Assembly (NCBI GenBank): GCA_964653555.1
Contig: CAZZFT010000001.1
Location: 1 to 64,000, forward strand
Direction of reading: 5' to 3'
DNA: 64,000 nucleotides
Origin: JAHEJV01 sp964653555
GTDB taxonomy: Bacteria > Myxococcota_A > UBA9160 > SMWR01
The position numbers and the translations under genes are program-made. Every line of letters starts with the position of its first letter. The first letter of the stretch is position 1. Of this stretch, positions 46,658 to 55,588 are shown piece after piece. The notes under the pieces are model-generated. The model worked only from the letters and a program-made list of their open reading frames with translations, did no database searches and was not told the origin of the DNA.

Positions 46658-48748
46658 ATGGCGACCCCGACGTCCGGCGACCTGCGGGTGGGCGTCGACG
46701 TGGGAGGCACGTTCACGGACCTCTTCGTCCTGGATCCCCGCGACGGCTCCCTGCGCACGGGCAAGACCTGGTCGCGGCCCGAGGAGCCCGAGGCAATCGT
46801 AGAGGCCCTCGGCGAGCTGGGTATCAGCCCGGCGGAGATCGCCAGCTTCTGTCATGCATCCACCCGCGGCATCAACGTCCTGGTGACGCGGACGGGTGCG
46901 GCCACCGGCCTGCTCTCGACACGCGGCCACCGCGACATCCTCGACATGGGCCGCGGGCTCCGACCCCTCGAGTGGCTCTGGGACCTCGACCGCACGCGCC
47001 CCCACCTCGAACGGCCGCTGATTCCGCGCGCGTGGCGGCGGCCCGTCTCGGAGCGGGTCCTGGCCGACGGTCGCATCCTGGTGCCCCTCGACGAGGCGGA
47101 GGTGCGCTGCGAGGCGCGCTGGCTGGTGGAGCAGGGGATCGAGAGCCTCGCCGTCTGCTACCTGAACAGCTACGCGAACCCCGTCCACGAGGAGCGCACG
47201 CGCGAGATCTTGGAGAAGGAGCTCCCCGGTGTCGCGGTCTTCCTCTCGATCGACATCGCCCCGGTGCAGAACGAGGTGTTCCGGACCACCGCCGTGGCGA
47301 TCGATGCCTATGTGTCGCCGCGCGTCGACGCCTACGTGGACATTCTGCACCGGCGGCTCGAGGAGCGCGGCTTCGCGGGACGCTTCGCGGTCATGAAGGT
47401 GGATGGCGGTTTCGCGACGCTCGACGCGGTTCGCGGGCGGGGCGTCGAGACGATCCACTCGGGGCCCGCCGGCGGCGTGACGGCCGCCCGTCATCTCGGC
47501 GAGCGGCTCGGCGAGCCCAATCTGCTGCTGCTCGACATGGGCGGCACGACCGCCGACGTGAGCGTGATCGAAGAGGGCGAGGTCCCGGTCACCCGAGACT
47601 ACGAGGTCGAGCTCGATCTCTTCCTGGGCGTGCCGAGTGTGGACGTGCGCTCGATCGGCGCGGGCGGCGGCAGCATCGCCTGGGTCGATCAGGGTGGGGC
47701 GCTGCGCGTCGGACCCGAGAGCGCGGGAGCCTTCCCGGGCCCCGCGTGTTATGGACATGGCGGAACGCGCGCCACGGTGACCGACGCCCACCTGGTGCGC
47801 GGCAGCCTCTACCCGGCGCGCTTCCTCGGCGGCCGGACGCGGCTCGACGAGGGCGCCGCCCGCCGGGCGGTCAAGGCGGTCGGGCGCCAACTCGGGCTCG
47901 GGATCGAGACGGCTGCCCAGGGCATCGTCGACATCGCCAACGCCAACATGGCCGGTGCGCTGCGGGACCTGACCGTCCACCGCGGTCTGCACCCACGCGA
48001 CTTCGCGCTGCTCGTCTTCGGCGCCGCGGGGCCCCTGCACGGAGCCGCGCTGGGACGCGAGCTGGGCGTGCGCGAGGTGGTGGTGCCGCCCTGGCCCGGC
48101 GAGCTCTCGGCCTTCGGGCTGCTCGTGGCCGAGGCGCGCACGGAGCGGATGCGGGCGCTGTTCCGGCTGCTGGCGGAGCTGCGCGGAGCCGAGCTGACCG
48201 AGATCTTCGCGGAGCTCGAGGAGCGTACGGTGGCCGCCCTCGTCGACCAGGGTGTCGCCGCGTCCGAGGTGAGCGTGCAGCGCTGGATGGACGGCATGTA
48301 CCTCGGACAAGCGTCGGAGACGCGCTGCGCGCTGCCGCCGGGCCCCCTCGACGATGCCGCGGTGGCCGGCGCGGCCGAGGCCTTCGAGCGGGCCTACGAA
48401 CGCCGCTGGGGGAGCCGGCTCGGAATGCCGGTGCGGGTGGGCCACATCGGCGTGAATGCGCTGGGACGTCGCGACGTGCCCGTCCTTCCAGCGCTGCCGC
48501 CGGGCGACGAGCGTCCGCCCCGGAATGCCCATCTCGCGGATCTTGCCGCCACCCTGCGATGCGAAGGGGCGATCGCTCCCGTGGCCCTTCCCGTCTACGA
48601 GCGCGGCGCGCTGTGCGCGGGGAACCGGCTGCGCGGACCCGCCCTCGTCGTGCAGCCGACCTCGACGACGCTGCTCGAGCCGGGCGACGTCGCGCTCGTG
48701 GACGCGCTCGGGAACCTGCGGATCCGCTTCGACGGAGCCGCTTCGTGA
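46658..48748 (+). CDS. Hydantoinase/oxoprolinase-family subunit A
   Basis: Protein of 696 residues with the HyuA domains: N-terminal ASKHA fold (LRVGVDVGGTFTDLFVLDP), central LLLDMGGTTADVSVIEEGE and VRSIGAGGGSIAWVD, and a C-terminal part. The family includes hydantoinases, 5-oxoprolinase and the acetone/acetophenone carboxylases; all use ATP to activate a carbonyl or amide. It is paired by a GTGA overlap with subunit B. No gamma-type carboxylase subunit sits in the operon, so hydrolysis or carboxylation cannot be told apart. Confidence 0.92.
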   Translation: MATPTSGDLRVGVDVGGTFTDLFVLDPRDGSLRTGKTWSRPEEPEAIVEALGELGISPAEIASFCHASTRGINVLVTRTGAATGLLSTRGHRDILDMGRGLRPLEWLWDLDRTRPHLERPLIPRAWRRPVSERVLADGRILVPLDEAEVRCEARWLVEQGIESLAVCYLNSYANPVHEERTREILEKELPGVAVFLSIDIAPVQNEVFRTTAVAIDAYVSPRVDAYVDILHRRLEERGFAGRFAVMKVDGGFATLDAVRGRGVETIHSGPAGGVTAARHLGERLGEPNLLLLDMGGTTADVSVIEEGEVPVTRDYEVELDLFLGVPSVDVRSIGAGGGSIAWVDQGGALRVGPESAGAFPGPACYGHGGTRATVTDAHLVRGSLYPARFLGGRTRLDEGAARRAVKAVGRQLGLGIETAAQGIVDIANANMAGALRDLTVHRGLHPRDFALLVFGAAGPLHGAALGRELGVREVVVPPWPGELSAFGLLVAEARTERMRALFRLLAELRGAELTEIFAELEERTVAALVDQGVAASEVSVQRWMDGMYLGQASETRCALPPGPLDDAAVAGAAEAFERAYERRWGSRLGMPVRVGHIGVNALGRRDVPVLPALPPGDERPPRNAHLADLAATLRCEGAIAPVALPVYERGALCAGNRLRGPALVVQPTSTTLLEPGDVALVDALGNLRIRFDGAAS

Positions 48749-50661
48749 GCGCAGCCCTCGATCCGATCACGCTCGAGGTATTGCGCAACGCCCTCGTCAG
48801 CATCGTCGGGCACATGGAGACCTCGCTGTATCGCACCGCCTTCTCCGTCACGGCGCGCGACTTCCACGACAGCGCCTGCGGCATCTTCCGTCCGCCCGAG
48901 CGGGGCCTCGATCTCGTGGCCGCGGCGGCCGGAGTCCCCTGTCTGGCCGTCGTCACGCACCACGGGCTGCGCGAGAACCTGCTCGAGTTCGGCGCCGAGA
49001 ACCTGCTGCCCGGCGACGAGCTCGTGTTCAACGATCCCTACCGCGGCGGCAACCACGCGCCCGACGTCGTCCTGGCACGTCCCGTCTTCGATGAGCAGGG
49101 CATGGTGGCCGTGTGCGCCGCCCGGACGCACTGGGTCGACGTCGGCGGGGTGGCGATGGGAAGCTGGCCCGTCGGCGGTACCGTCGAGACGATCCAGCAG
49201 GAGACGTCGCTGCGGCTCCCGCCGATGCTCCTCTACCGCCAGGGCCAGCCGGTCAAGAGCACCCATAGCCTGATCCTCGACGCGACGCGCGCGCCGCTGC
49301 TGGTGCGAGGCGACATGGGCGCCCAGCATACGGCCAACCTCACCGGGGAGCGGGAGATCCTGGCCCGCGTGCGTCGTTACGGCCGCGATGCGTTGTTCGC
49401 GGCGATGGACTACGCCCTCGACTACGGCGAAGCGCGCGCGCGTGCGGCGCTGCGCGCGGTGCCCGACGGCGAGTACGAGGCCGAGGACACCCTCGACGAC
49501 GACGGCGTCGAGGACATGCCGGTGCGTGTGCGCTGCCGCCTGACGGTGCGCGGCGACAGCGCCGAGCTCGACTTCAGCGGAACCAGCCGGCAGACCGCGG
49601 GGAACTCCAGCACACCCTGGGCGATGGCGGCGTCCTGTGCGCACCTCAGCCTGATGTCGCTCCTCGACCCGACGATCCCCTCGAACGGCGGATCCCTGCG
49701 ACCCCTCGATCTGATCCTGCCACCGGGGACGCTCGTCCACGCGTTGCCCTACCACGCGTGCGCCGATGGCAATGCCACCGCCGGTGCGCGCATCTTCTCG
49801 GTGGTACTCCAGGTCGTGGGCATGGCGCTTCCCGAGCGCGCCGCCGGCGACTTCACCTCGAGCTCCTCGATGGCCACCTTCGCGGGTCTCGAGGATCCCC
49901 GTCCGGGCCGCGCGGGTATGCCGTGGATCCACTGGATGGGCGTGTTCTCGGGCTGGGGCGCGACGCGGCGCTCGGACGGGCATTCCTACAGCCTGGTCCC
50001 GCTCTCCAACTGCGTGGACCCGCCGATCGAGTCGATCGAGCAGGACGCACCGGTGCTGGTGGTCCAGCGCGAGTTCACGCCCGACTCGGGCGGTCCCGGC
50101 GAACACCGCGGTGGCCTCGGCACCACCTACGAGATCGGCTTGCTCGCCTCCGCCTTCGCCAGCAGCAGCTGCGACCGGGTCCGGCGGGCGGGCTTCGGTG
50201 CGAACGGAGGACGGGCGTCGCACCGAACCTACGTGTTCGAGACCGGGGGCCTCGAGCGCGCCGTGCGCGGGGAGAGCGACCCTCGCGCGCGACCCCTCGT
50301 CGGTCTCTTCCGCGAGGGCGACGGGACGCGCTTTCGCACCGGAAAGTTCTTCGGCCACCCGATCGCCGCCGGGCAGACCTGGCGCAGCCATCATCCGGGC
50401 GGAGGTGGCTGGGGCGATCCCCTGCGCCGGGACCCGGAGCGCGTGCGCGCCGACGTGGAGGCGGGACTGGTGACGAGGATGGGTGCCGAGCGCGACTACG
50501 GGGTCGTTCTGAGCGACGGGCTCGCCGTCGATGCCGCCGCCAGCGAGTCGCTGCGCCGCCGGCTCGCCGCGGATCCGTCCTTCTGCGACCGCGTCGGCCC
50601 GGCGCGCTACGAGGCGCCGCCGGTCGCGGATCCCGCATTGACCGGGGAGGGCGGTTCGTAG
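48745..50661 (+). CDS. Hydantoinase/oxoprolinase-family subunit B
   Basis: HyuB-type protein of 638 residues: DPITLEVLRNALVSIVGHME, ELVFNDPYRGGNHAPDVVLA, DFSGTSRQTAGNSSTPWAM, DFTSSSSMATF and a C-terminal HHPGGGGWGDPL. It forms a complex with subunit A. The GTG start overlaps the subunit A stop. The gene ends the 43132-50661 operon. An island element begins directly after its stop codon. Confidence 0.92.
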   Translation: MSAALDPITLEVLRNALVSIVGHMETSLYRTAFSVTARDFHDSACGIFRPPERGLDLVAAAAGVPCLAVVTHHGLRENLLEFGAENLLPGDELVFNDPYRGGNHAPDVVLARPVFDEQGMVAVCAARTHWVDVGGVAMGSWPVGGTVETIQQETSLRLPPMLLYRQGQPVKSTHSLILDATRAPLLVRGDMGAQHTANLTGEREILARVRRYGRDALFAAMDYALDYGEARARAALRAVPDGEYEAEDTLDDDGVEDMPVRVRCRLTVRGDSAELDFSGTSRQTAGNSSTPWAMAASCAHLSLMSLLDPTIPSNGGSLRPLDLILPPGTLVHALPYHACADGNATAGARIFSVVLQVVGMALPERAAGDFTSSSSMATFAGLEDPRPGRAGMPWIHWMGVFSGWGATRRSDGHSYSLVPLSNCVDPPIESIEQDAPVLVVQREFTPDSGGPGEHRGGLGTTYEIGLLASAFASSSCDRVRRAGFGANGGRASHRTYVFETGGLERAVRGESDPRARPLVGLFREGDGTRFRTGKFFGHPIAAGQTWRSHHPGGGGWGDPLRRDPERVRADVEAGLVTRMGAERDYGVVLSDGLAVDAAASESLRRRLAADPSFCDRVGPARYEAPPVADPALTGEGGS

Positions 50662-50687
50662 ATTATGTGACCCGATGTTCCAAAAAT
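50662..50687. promoter_or_regulatory. Island palindromic element, copy 9 (unusual place)
   Basis: It reads ATTATGTGAC, five bases, then GTTCC, an A-run and T. Arms pair at 6 of 9 positions. It begins one base after the last base but one of the subunit B stop codon, in a gap where the two flanking genes converge. A rightward promoter here could serve the acyl-CoA synthetase gene at 51027 by reading over the small leftward gene. Confidence 0.5.
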
Positions 50688-50708
50688 GTCCGGGAATCGG
50701 GAAGCGGG

Positions 50709-50945
50709 TCAGCCCGCCGAGGAGGTCGGCCAGCCCGCCGTCAGCGGCACGTAGCTCTGGGGGATCGGCTCGCTCGACCGGAAGGCGAAGCACTCGCGGC
50801 AGCGCTCGACCCGGTGCCAGCCGCCGGCTCGCAGCGAGCGGTAGCGACGCACCGCCCGGGCCCCGCAGCCGGGGCACGGGGCGTCGACGGGCTCGGAGGG
50901 CTCGTGGACGAAGGCCTCGCTCGGCCGCGGATAGGCGAAGGTCAT
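50709..50945 (-). CDS. Small zinc-ribbon protein, VdcD/BsdD-like
   Basis: A 78-residue protein with two CxxC pairs (Cys24/Cys27 in CPGCGA; Cys49/Cys52 in CRECFAFRSSEP). Between them GGWHRVER resembles subunit D of the phenolic acid decarboxylases (VdcD/BsdD), which has CPRC, then G-x-W-x-V, then CxxCFFxWRSxEP. That subunit works with UbiD-type decarboxylases, none of which is in the window. No clear ribosome binding site is seen. It could also be an unrelated zinc ribbon serving the hydantoinase-type enzyme next door. Confidence 0.65.
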   Translation of the reverse strand: MTFAYPRPSEAFVHEPSEPVDAPCPGCGARAVRRYRSLRAGGWHRVERCRECFAFRSSEPIPQSYVPLTAGWPTSSAG

Positions 50946-51026
50946 CGCGCGCCCAGGCTACCACGACGAGGCGACGCGGCACCCCGGTGAGGGGCCCCGC
51001 CGGGTCGCGTGCGGAGAGGTGACGGA

Positions 51027-52577
51027 ATGAATCGTGCGAGCGATCTCGACCGAGCGGCGCGAGAGTGGCCGCAGAAGGCCGCGCTCTACTTCGAGGGGCC
51101 GGAGCAGCAGTGGACCTACGCCGAGCTCGACGCGCGTGCGTCGCGCATCGCGACCGGGCTCGAGGCGGAGGGCGTCCGCCCGGGCGACCGGGTGGCGATC
51201 ATCATGTCCAACCTTCCCGAACACGTGGCCAGCTGGTACGGCATCGCGAAGGCCGGCGCCATCCCCGTCGACGTCAACTACATCCTGGCCGACGAGGAGT
51301 GGACCTTCATCCTCGACGACTGCGAGCCCAAGGCGATCCTCACCGACATGCGCTTCGGCGAACGGGTCGCCGGGGTGGCCGGCCGCGTCTCGAGCCGGCC
51401 CGTCGTCTTCGTGGCGCGACGCGAAGGCGATCTGGGAGACGGAGCGCTCGAGGATCTTGGCCGCGGGACGGGACCGCGCCCGGCGATGGACCGCGATCCG
51501 GACGACGTCGCGGTGCTCGCCTACACGAGCGGCACCACGGGCTACCCGAAAGGGGTCATGCACAGCCAGCGGATCCTGGAGTTCCAGATGGGAACGCTCC
51601 AGGAGACCAACGGCCTCAACCACGATGACGTGATCGCGTGCGCCACCCCGATCTTCCCGATGCACGGCTACCTGACCCAGCCGGGGATCTCGGTGCACGT
51701 GGGCGCCACGCTGCTGCTGATGGACCGCTTCGATCCGGCCGTGTTCTCGGCGAAGTCGCGCGCGTATCCGATCACCTGCGCCACCTTCGCGCCCGCCATG
51801 GTCGTCGCGCTGCTCCAGCTGCCCGAGGGCCAGGGGCCGGTGCTCGACCACGCGCGCCTGTTCTTCTGCGGGGGCGCCGCGCTTCATCCGGAGGTGCGCG
51901 AGCGCTTCGAAAAGACCTACGGCGCCCCGCTCGTGCAGGGCTTCGGCTCCACCGAGGTGATGGGCGCGATCGCGATGGAGCGGGCCGGGCGCCGCGCTCC
52001 CCCGGGCAGCTGCGGATCGCTCTGGCCGGGCGCGAAGGAGCTGGTCCGCGTGGTCGACGACGAGGGCCACGACGTGCCCCTGGGCGAGATCGGAGAGTTC
52101 CTCGTCCACAAGAGCCGCGCGACGATGGGCTACTGGCGCCGCCCGGACCTCACCGAGGAGGCCTTCTACGACGACACCTGGTTCAAGATGGGCGACGTCG
52201 GGCGAATCGACGAGAACGACTTCGTGTTCCTCCTCGACCGCAAGAAGGACATGATCATCCGCGGGGGATTCAATATCTACTCGGCCGAGATCGAGCGCGT
52301 GCTGAACCAGCACGACCTGGTCGCCGAGGCGACGGTGATCGGTCTTCCGCACGAGCGCCTCGGAGAGGTGCCGAAGGCCTTCGTCGTGCTGCGCTCCGGG
52401 ACGGGCGACGACGCCCTGGCCGAGGAGCTGCGCGCCTACTGCATCCAGCGGATCGGCAAGCTCAAAGCGCCCGAGGAGATCGAGTTCGTGGCCTTCGATG
52501 CGCTGCCGCGCAACGCGATGACCAAAGTTCTCAAGCGGGAGCTGCGCGACCGCGTGCTCGCCCGGGCCCGGGGCTGA
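51027..52577 (+). CDS. Acyl-CoA synthetase / AMP-dependent ligase
   Basis: ANL-family ligase of 516 residues that activates a carboxylic acid as acyl-AMP and then acyl-CoA. A3 motif YTSGTTGYPKG from residue 166, A5 QGFGSTEVMG, A7/A8 KMGDVGRIDENDF and DRKKDMIIRGGFNIY, catalytic Lys500 in LPRNAMTKVLKREL. A complete, normal-length enzyme. The ATG at 51027 follows GGAGAGG. It precedes a phosphotransferase gene by 22 bases. Probably the entry step that turns a substrate acid into its CoA ester. Confidence 0.92.
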   Translation: MNRASDLDRAAREWPQKAALYFEGPEQQWTYAELDARASRIATGLEAEGVRPGDRVAIIMSNLPEHVASWYGIAKAGAIPVDVNYILADEEWTFILDDCEPKAILTDMRFGERVAGVAGRVSSRPVVFVARREGDLGDGALEDLGRGTGPRPAMDRDPDDVAVLAYTSGTTGYPKGVMHSQRILEFQMGTLQETNGLNHDDVIACATPIFPMHGYLTQPGISVHVGATLLLMDRFDPAVFSAKSRAYPITCATFAPAMVVALLQLPEGQGPVLDHARLFFCGGAALHPEVRERFEKTYGAPLVQGFGSTEVMGAIAMERAGRRAPPGSCGSLWPGAKELVRVVDDEGHDVPLGEIGEFLVHKSRATMGYWRRPDLTEEAFYDDTWFKMGDVGRIDENDFVFLLDRKKDMIIRGGFNIYSAEIERVLNQHDLVAEATVIGLPHERLGEVPKAFVVLRSGTGDDALAEELRAYCIQRIGKLKAPEEIEFVAFDALPRNAMTKVLKRELRDRVLARARG

Positions 52578-52599
52578 GCGCGGCGAAGCAACTCGGCGC

Positions 52600-53973
52600 A
52601 TGGATCCGCTCTCGTCGCCCGAGCTTCGGCATTGGGTCGAGCGCACCAGCGGCGGCCGAATCGTGGCGCGCCACGCCCACAACCAGGGCTTCGGTCGCCA
52701 GATCGCCATGGTGGATGTCGAGGATTCCGAGGGCGAGCGGCGCGAGCTGGTGCTGCGCTGCGAGATCGGGACCGTGTTCGCTGGCACCGAGATCTCGCTT
52801 GCGCGGGAGGCGACGGCCTATCGCGCCCTCCAGGGACGAGGAGTGCCGATCGCTCGCCTCTACGGCGTGACCGACGACCGCGACGCGCTCTTGCTGGAGC
52901 GCGTGCCGGGCACCGCCGACACGGCGCAGCTGACGGATTCCGAGCGCGACCGCCTCTCCGCGCACTTCGCCGAAGTGCTCGCGGCGCTGCACGCGATCGA
53001 TCCCAGCGAGCTCGACCTGCCGGGCTTTGCCCGACCCAGGACGCCGGCCGACCACGCCCTCCAGGACTTCGGCCTGTGGAACGGTATGTTCGAGGCGTTC
53101 GCGCGCGCGCCGGATCCCCTGGTGCGCTTCGCCCACCGCTGGCTGGCGCGCAACGCCCCGACCTCGATGCCGCGCACGGCTTTCCTCCAGGGCGATACCG
53201 GCCCGGGAAACTTCCTGCACGACGGCGAGCGCGTGCGGGCCCTGATCGACTGGGAGTTCTCCCACGTCGGCGATCCGCTGGAGGACCTCGCGTGGGTCGC
53301 CTTTCGCGCCGGGCTCCAGCCCTTCGGAGACCTGACCCGCTTCTATCGCCGCTATGGCGAGCTCTCGCGGATCCGCTTCGACCGCGAGCGCGTCCTCTAC
53401 TACCGGGTAGGCGTGCTCTTCCGCTGCGTGGTCGGCACGGTGGTGGGCGTGGCGCGCGCGCTCCGGACCGGGACGGTGCACCAGGGCCTGGGAGCCAACT
53501 GCTTCGGCCTCGAGGTGATGCGCCGCCATCTCTGCGAGCTCCTGGCCGAGCGCGGCGGCTGGCCGCTGGAGCTCCCGGAACTGCCCGAGGCCGAGCCGGG
53601 TGAGGGCGAGGAGCTCCTGAACTCGTTGATCCGCGATCTCACGGAGTTCATCGTACCCGCGGTCTCGGAGCCGACGGCGCTCGCCCGGGCGCACAGCCTC
53701 ACAGCCTCGCTGCTGCACCTGCGTGCGGCCGACCGCCACCGCCGCGCGCTCGAGGAGCAGGAGCACGAGGAGATGACCGAGCTGCTCGGCCACCTCCCCG
53801 CGAGCCTCGAGGAGGGGACCCGGGAGGTCGACGCCCTGGTGGCCCGCGCGAGCCCGGAGCGCGAGGGCGAGATTTTCCGCTACCTGGCGCGCCGGGCCGC
53901 CCGGTCCGGCGCGTTGTGGCCTTCGCCCGCGGGCCCGGCTCCGGCGAGTCTGCCGCCGGTGCCGGAGCTCTAG
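52600..53973 (+). CDS. APH/choline kinase-fold phosphotransferase, copy 2, with altered catalytic loop
   Basis: A 457-residue paralogue of the protein at 44355. The catalytic loop reads QGDTGPGN from Gln197: the usual His is Gln, while Asp199 and Asn204 remain, as does LIDWEFSHVGDPLEDL. Activity may be kept, since the Asp is the base. The C-terminal helical part ends in a Pro/Ala-rich tail. No strong ribosome binding site. Its TAG shares a CTAG with the convergent amidohydrolase gene. Confidence 0.87.
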   Translation: MDPLSSPELRHWVERTSGGRIVARHAHNQGFGRQIAMVDVEDSEGERRELVLRCEIGTVFAGTEISLAREATAYRALQGRGVPIARLYGVTDDRDALLLERVPGTADTAQLTDSERDRLSAHFAEVLAALHAIDPSELDLPGFARPRTPADHALQDFGLWNGMFEAFARAPDPLVRFAHRWLARNAPTSMPRTAFLQGDTGPGNFLHDGERVRALIDWEFSHVGDPLEDLAWVAFRAGLQPFGDLTRFYRRYGELSRIRFDRERVLYYRVGVLFRCVVGTVVGVARALRTGTVHQGLGANCFGLEVMRRHLCELLAERGGWPLELPELPEAEPGEGEELLNSLIRDLTEFIVPAVSEPTALARAHSLTASLLHLRAADRHRRALEEQEHEEMTELLGHLPASLEEGTREVDALVARASPEREGEIFRYLARRAARSGALWPSPAGPAPASLPPVPEL

Positions 53974-55442
53974 CCTCGCACCGCCGGGTCCGACGCGAGG
54001 AAGTCGTCGACGGCGCTCTCGACGGCCGTCCCCTTGAAGAAGGTGGGATGGCTGGAGGCGAACAGGCGCGCGGCGTTCCCGAACACGAAGTCGCGGAACG
54101 ACTCCTCGTCGAGACGGCTCTCCTCGACGTGCTCGTACGCCTCGACCAGCACCTTCGCCATGTCGGGGACGTCCCAATGGCTGATGTCCGAGCTGAAGAG
54201 CGCGCCGAGGCGGGCACCGAAGGGGTTCGACGGCTGGAAGGCCGCGGCCGTCGTCGGCGTGTCGGCCTCGCAGCCGAAGAAGAACGGCTCGGCGAAGAGC
54301 TTGCGGATCTCCTCGGCGCTCTCGATGCGGCAGGCCGCGAACTCGTCGAGCAGCGCGGGGTCTTCGGAGGTCGAACCGACCAAGCCGAGCAGGGTGTCCA
54401 GCCCTTCGTCGAGGCGGCCCTCGAGCATCCGGCTCCCGTAGCGCTGCGCGTAGTCCAGCAACGCGCTCCGGTCGAGATTCGCGGGGTCGTAGTTCGCCAG
54501 ATTCCTCGGGTTGCGCTTCTCCCAGTGGTCGATCAGATCCGCGTACAGACTCGCCGCCCATCCGACGCCGCCTTCCAGGAAGGCGAAGCGCAGCCCCGGA
54601 AAGCGCCGCGTCACACCGCCCAGGAACAGGGCCCGGCACAGAGGCTCGTGGGCGCCGGCAAAGGCGCCGAGGTGGTTGTACACGTAGCTCGACGGGGAAC
54701 GCCGGCCGGTCCACCCCATCGAGTGGGAGTGGAAGGTGGGTGAGATGCCGAGCTGCTGGCAGCGGGCCCAGACCGGGTCGTAGTCGTGCTCGCTGTCCAC
54801 GCCGTAGACGTCGATCCACGGCGCCTGGCGCGCCACTTCGGGGTCCCGGCGTGCGACCGCCGGGATCGGGCGATCGACGAAGCCGGCCAGCAGGGCGACC
54901 TTGAAGCCGAGCACGTCGACGGCGTACCCCAGCTCCTCGATCGCCTCCTCGGGCGTGTGCATCGGGATGACCGCGACCGGAGTGAGCCGGTCGGAGAACT
55001 CCCGGAACACCTCGGCGTGCATCCGGTTGAAGGCGCGGCACGAGGCCCGGCGCACCTGCTCGTCGTCGACGTGGGGCGCCACCATTCCGAGACTCGGATA
55101 GACGACCGCGAAGTCGAGGCCGAACTCGTCGAGCCGCTCGTAGAGGAGCTTCGGCAGCATCGCGGTCGCCCGGTCGCGCGTGTTGCGGGTCGGGGTGCCC
55201 CACCACGCGGGGCGGGCGATCCGACGATCCAGCCGTTGGGCGGGTTCCAGCTCGTACCACCCGTAGCAGGCGAATCGGTCGCCGCGGACGTACCGGAAGA
55301 ATCCTTCGGCGACGGAGCGTCCTCCGACCTCGTTCATCGCGTCGACGACCGCAGGCATGAACTCCATCCAGTGCCCGTCCGCGTCGATCACGGGGTGGCA
55401 GAGCTTCGCCCGGATCGCCTCGCCCCTCGCGGCTTCGCGCAT
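53970..55442 (-). CDS. Amidohydrolase-family (ACMSD-like) metal-dependent hydrolase, copy 2
   Basis: A 490-residue TIM-barrel protein, longer than copy 1. Metal-site blocks: VIDADGHWMEFMP, SPTFHSHSMGW and FSSDISHWDVPDM, with LEGGVGWAASLYADL typical of the group. The ATG at 55442 follows CGAGGAGGAG. It is divergent from the third DUF7065 gene across element copy 10. It probably hydrolyses or decarboxylates an acid intermediate; the substrate is unknown. Confidence 0.88.
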   Translation of the reverse strand: MREAARGEAIRAKLCHPVIDADGHWMEFMPAVVDAMNEVGGRSVAEGFFRYVRGDRFACYGWYELEPAQRLDRRIARPAWWGTPTRNTRDRATAMLPKLLYERLDEFGLDFAVVYPSLGMVAPHVDDEQVRRASCRAFNRMHAEVFREFSDRLTPVAVIPMHTPEEAIEELGYAVDVLGFKVALLAGFVDRPIPAVARRDPEVARQAPWIDVYGVDSEHDYDPVWARCQQLGISPTFHSHSMGWTGRRSPSSYVYNHLGAFAGAHEPLCRALFLGGVTRRFPGLRFAFLEGGVGWAASLYADLIDHWEKRNPRNLANYDPANLDRSALLDYAQRYGSRMLEGRLDEGLDTLLGLVGSTSEDPALLDEFAACRIESAEEIRKLFAEPFFFGCEADTPTTAAAFQPSNPFGARLGALFSSDISHWDVPDMAKVLVEAYEHVEESRLDEESFRDFVFGNAARLFASSHPTFFKGTAVESAVDDFLASDPAVRG

Positions 55443-55520
55443 TCTTTCTCCTCCTCGCGCCGGTTCCGGCCCCCTCGGGCCGCCCGGATCGATTCCAGAT
55501 CGCCCGCTCCGGCGCCGCCG

Positions 55521-55545
55521 ATTATTGTACACTTGCGTCCGAATT
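55521..55545. promoter_or_regulatory. Island palindromic element, copy 10
   Basis: It reads ATTATTGTAC, six bases, then GTCCGAATT, between the leftward amidohydrolase (55442) and the rightward DUF7065 gene (55589). Arms pair at only 4 of 9, but the ATTAT-N3-AC and GT-NC core and spacing match copies 1, 7 and 11. Confidence 0.5.
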
Positions 55546-55588
55546 AGAGCCGGCGCCGCTGCCGGGACACCCGAGAGGAGGGGACCGA

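Noticed and set aside
45523..48744. Long rightward frame continuous with hydantoinase B
   Set aside because: Only the part from GTG 48745 matches hydantoinase B. The upstream part is an out-of-frame shadow of the DUF7065 and hydantoinase A genes.
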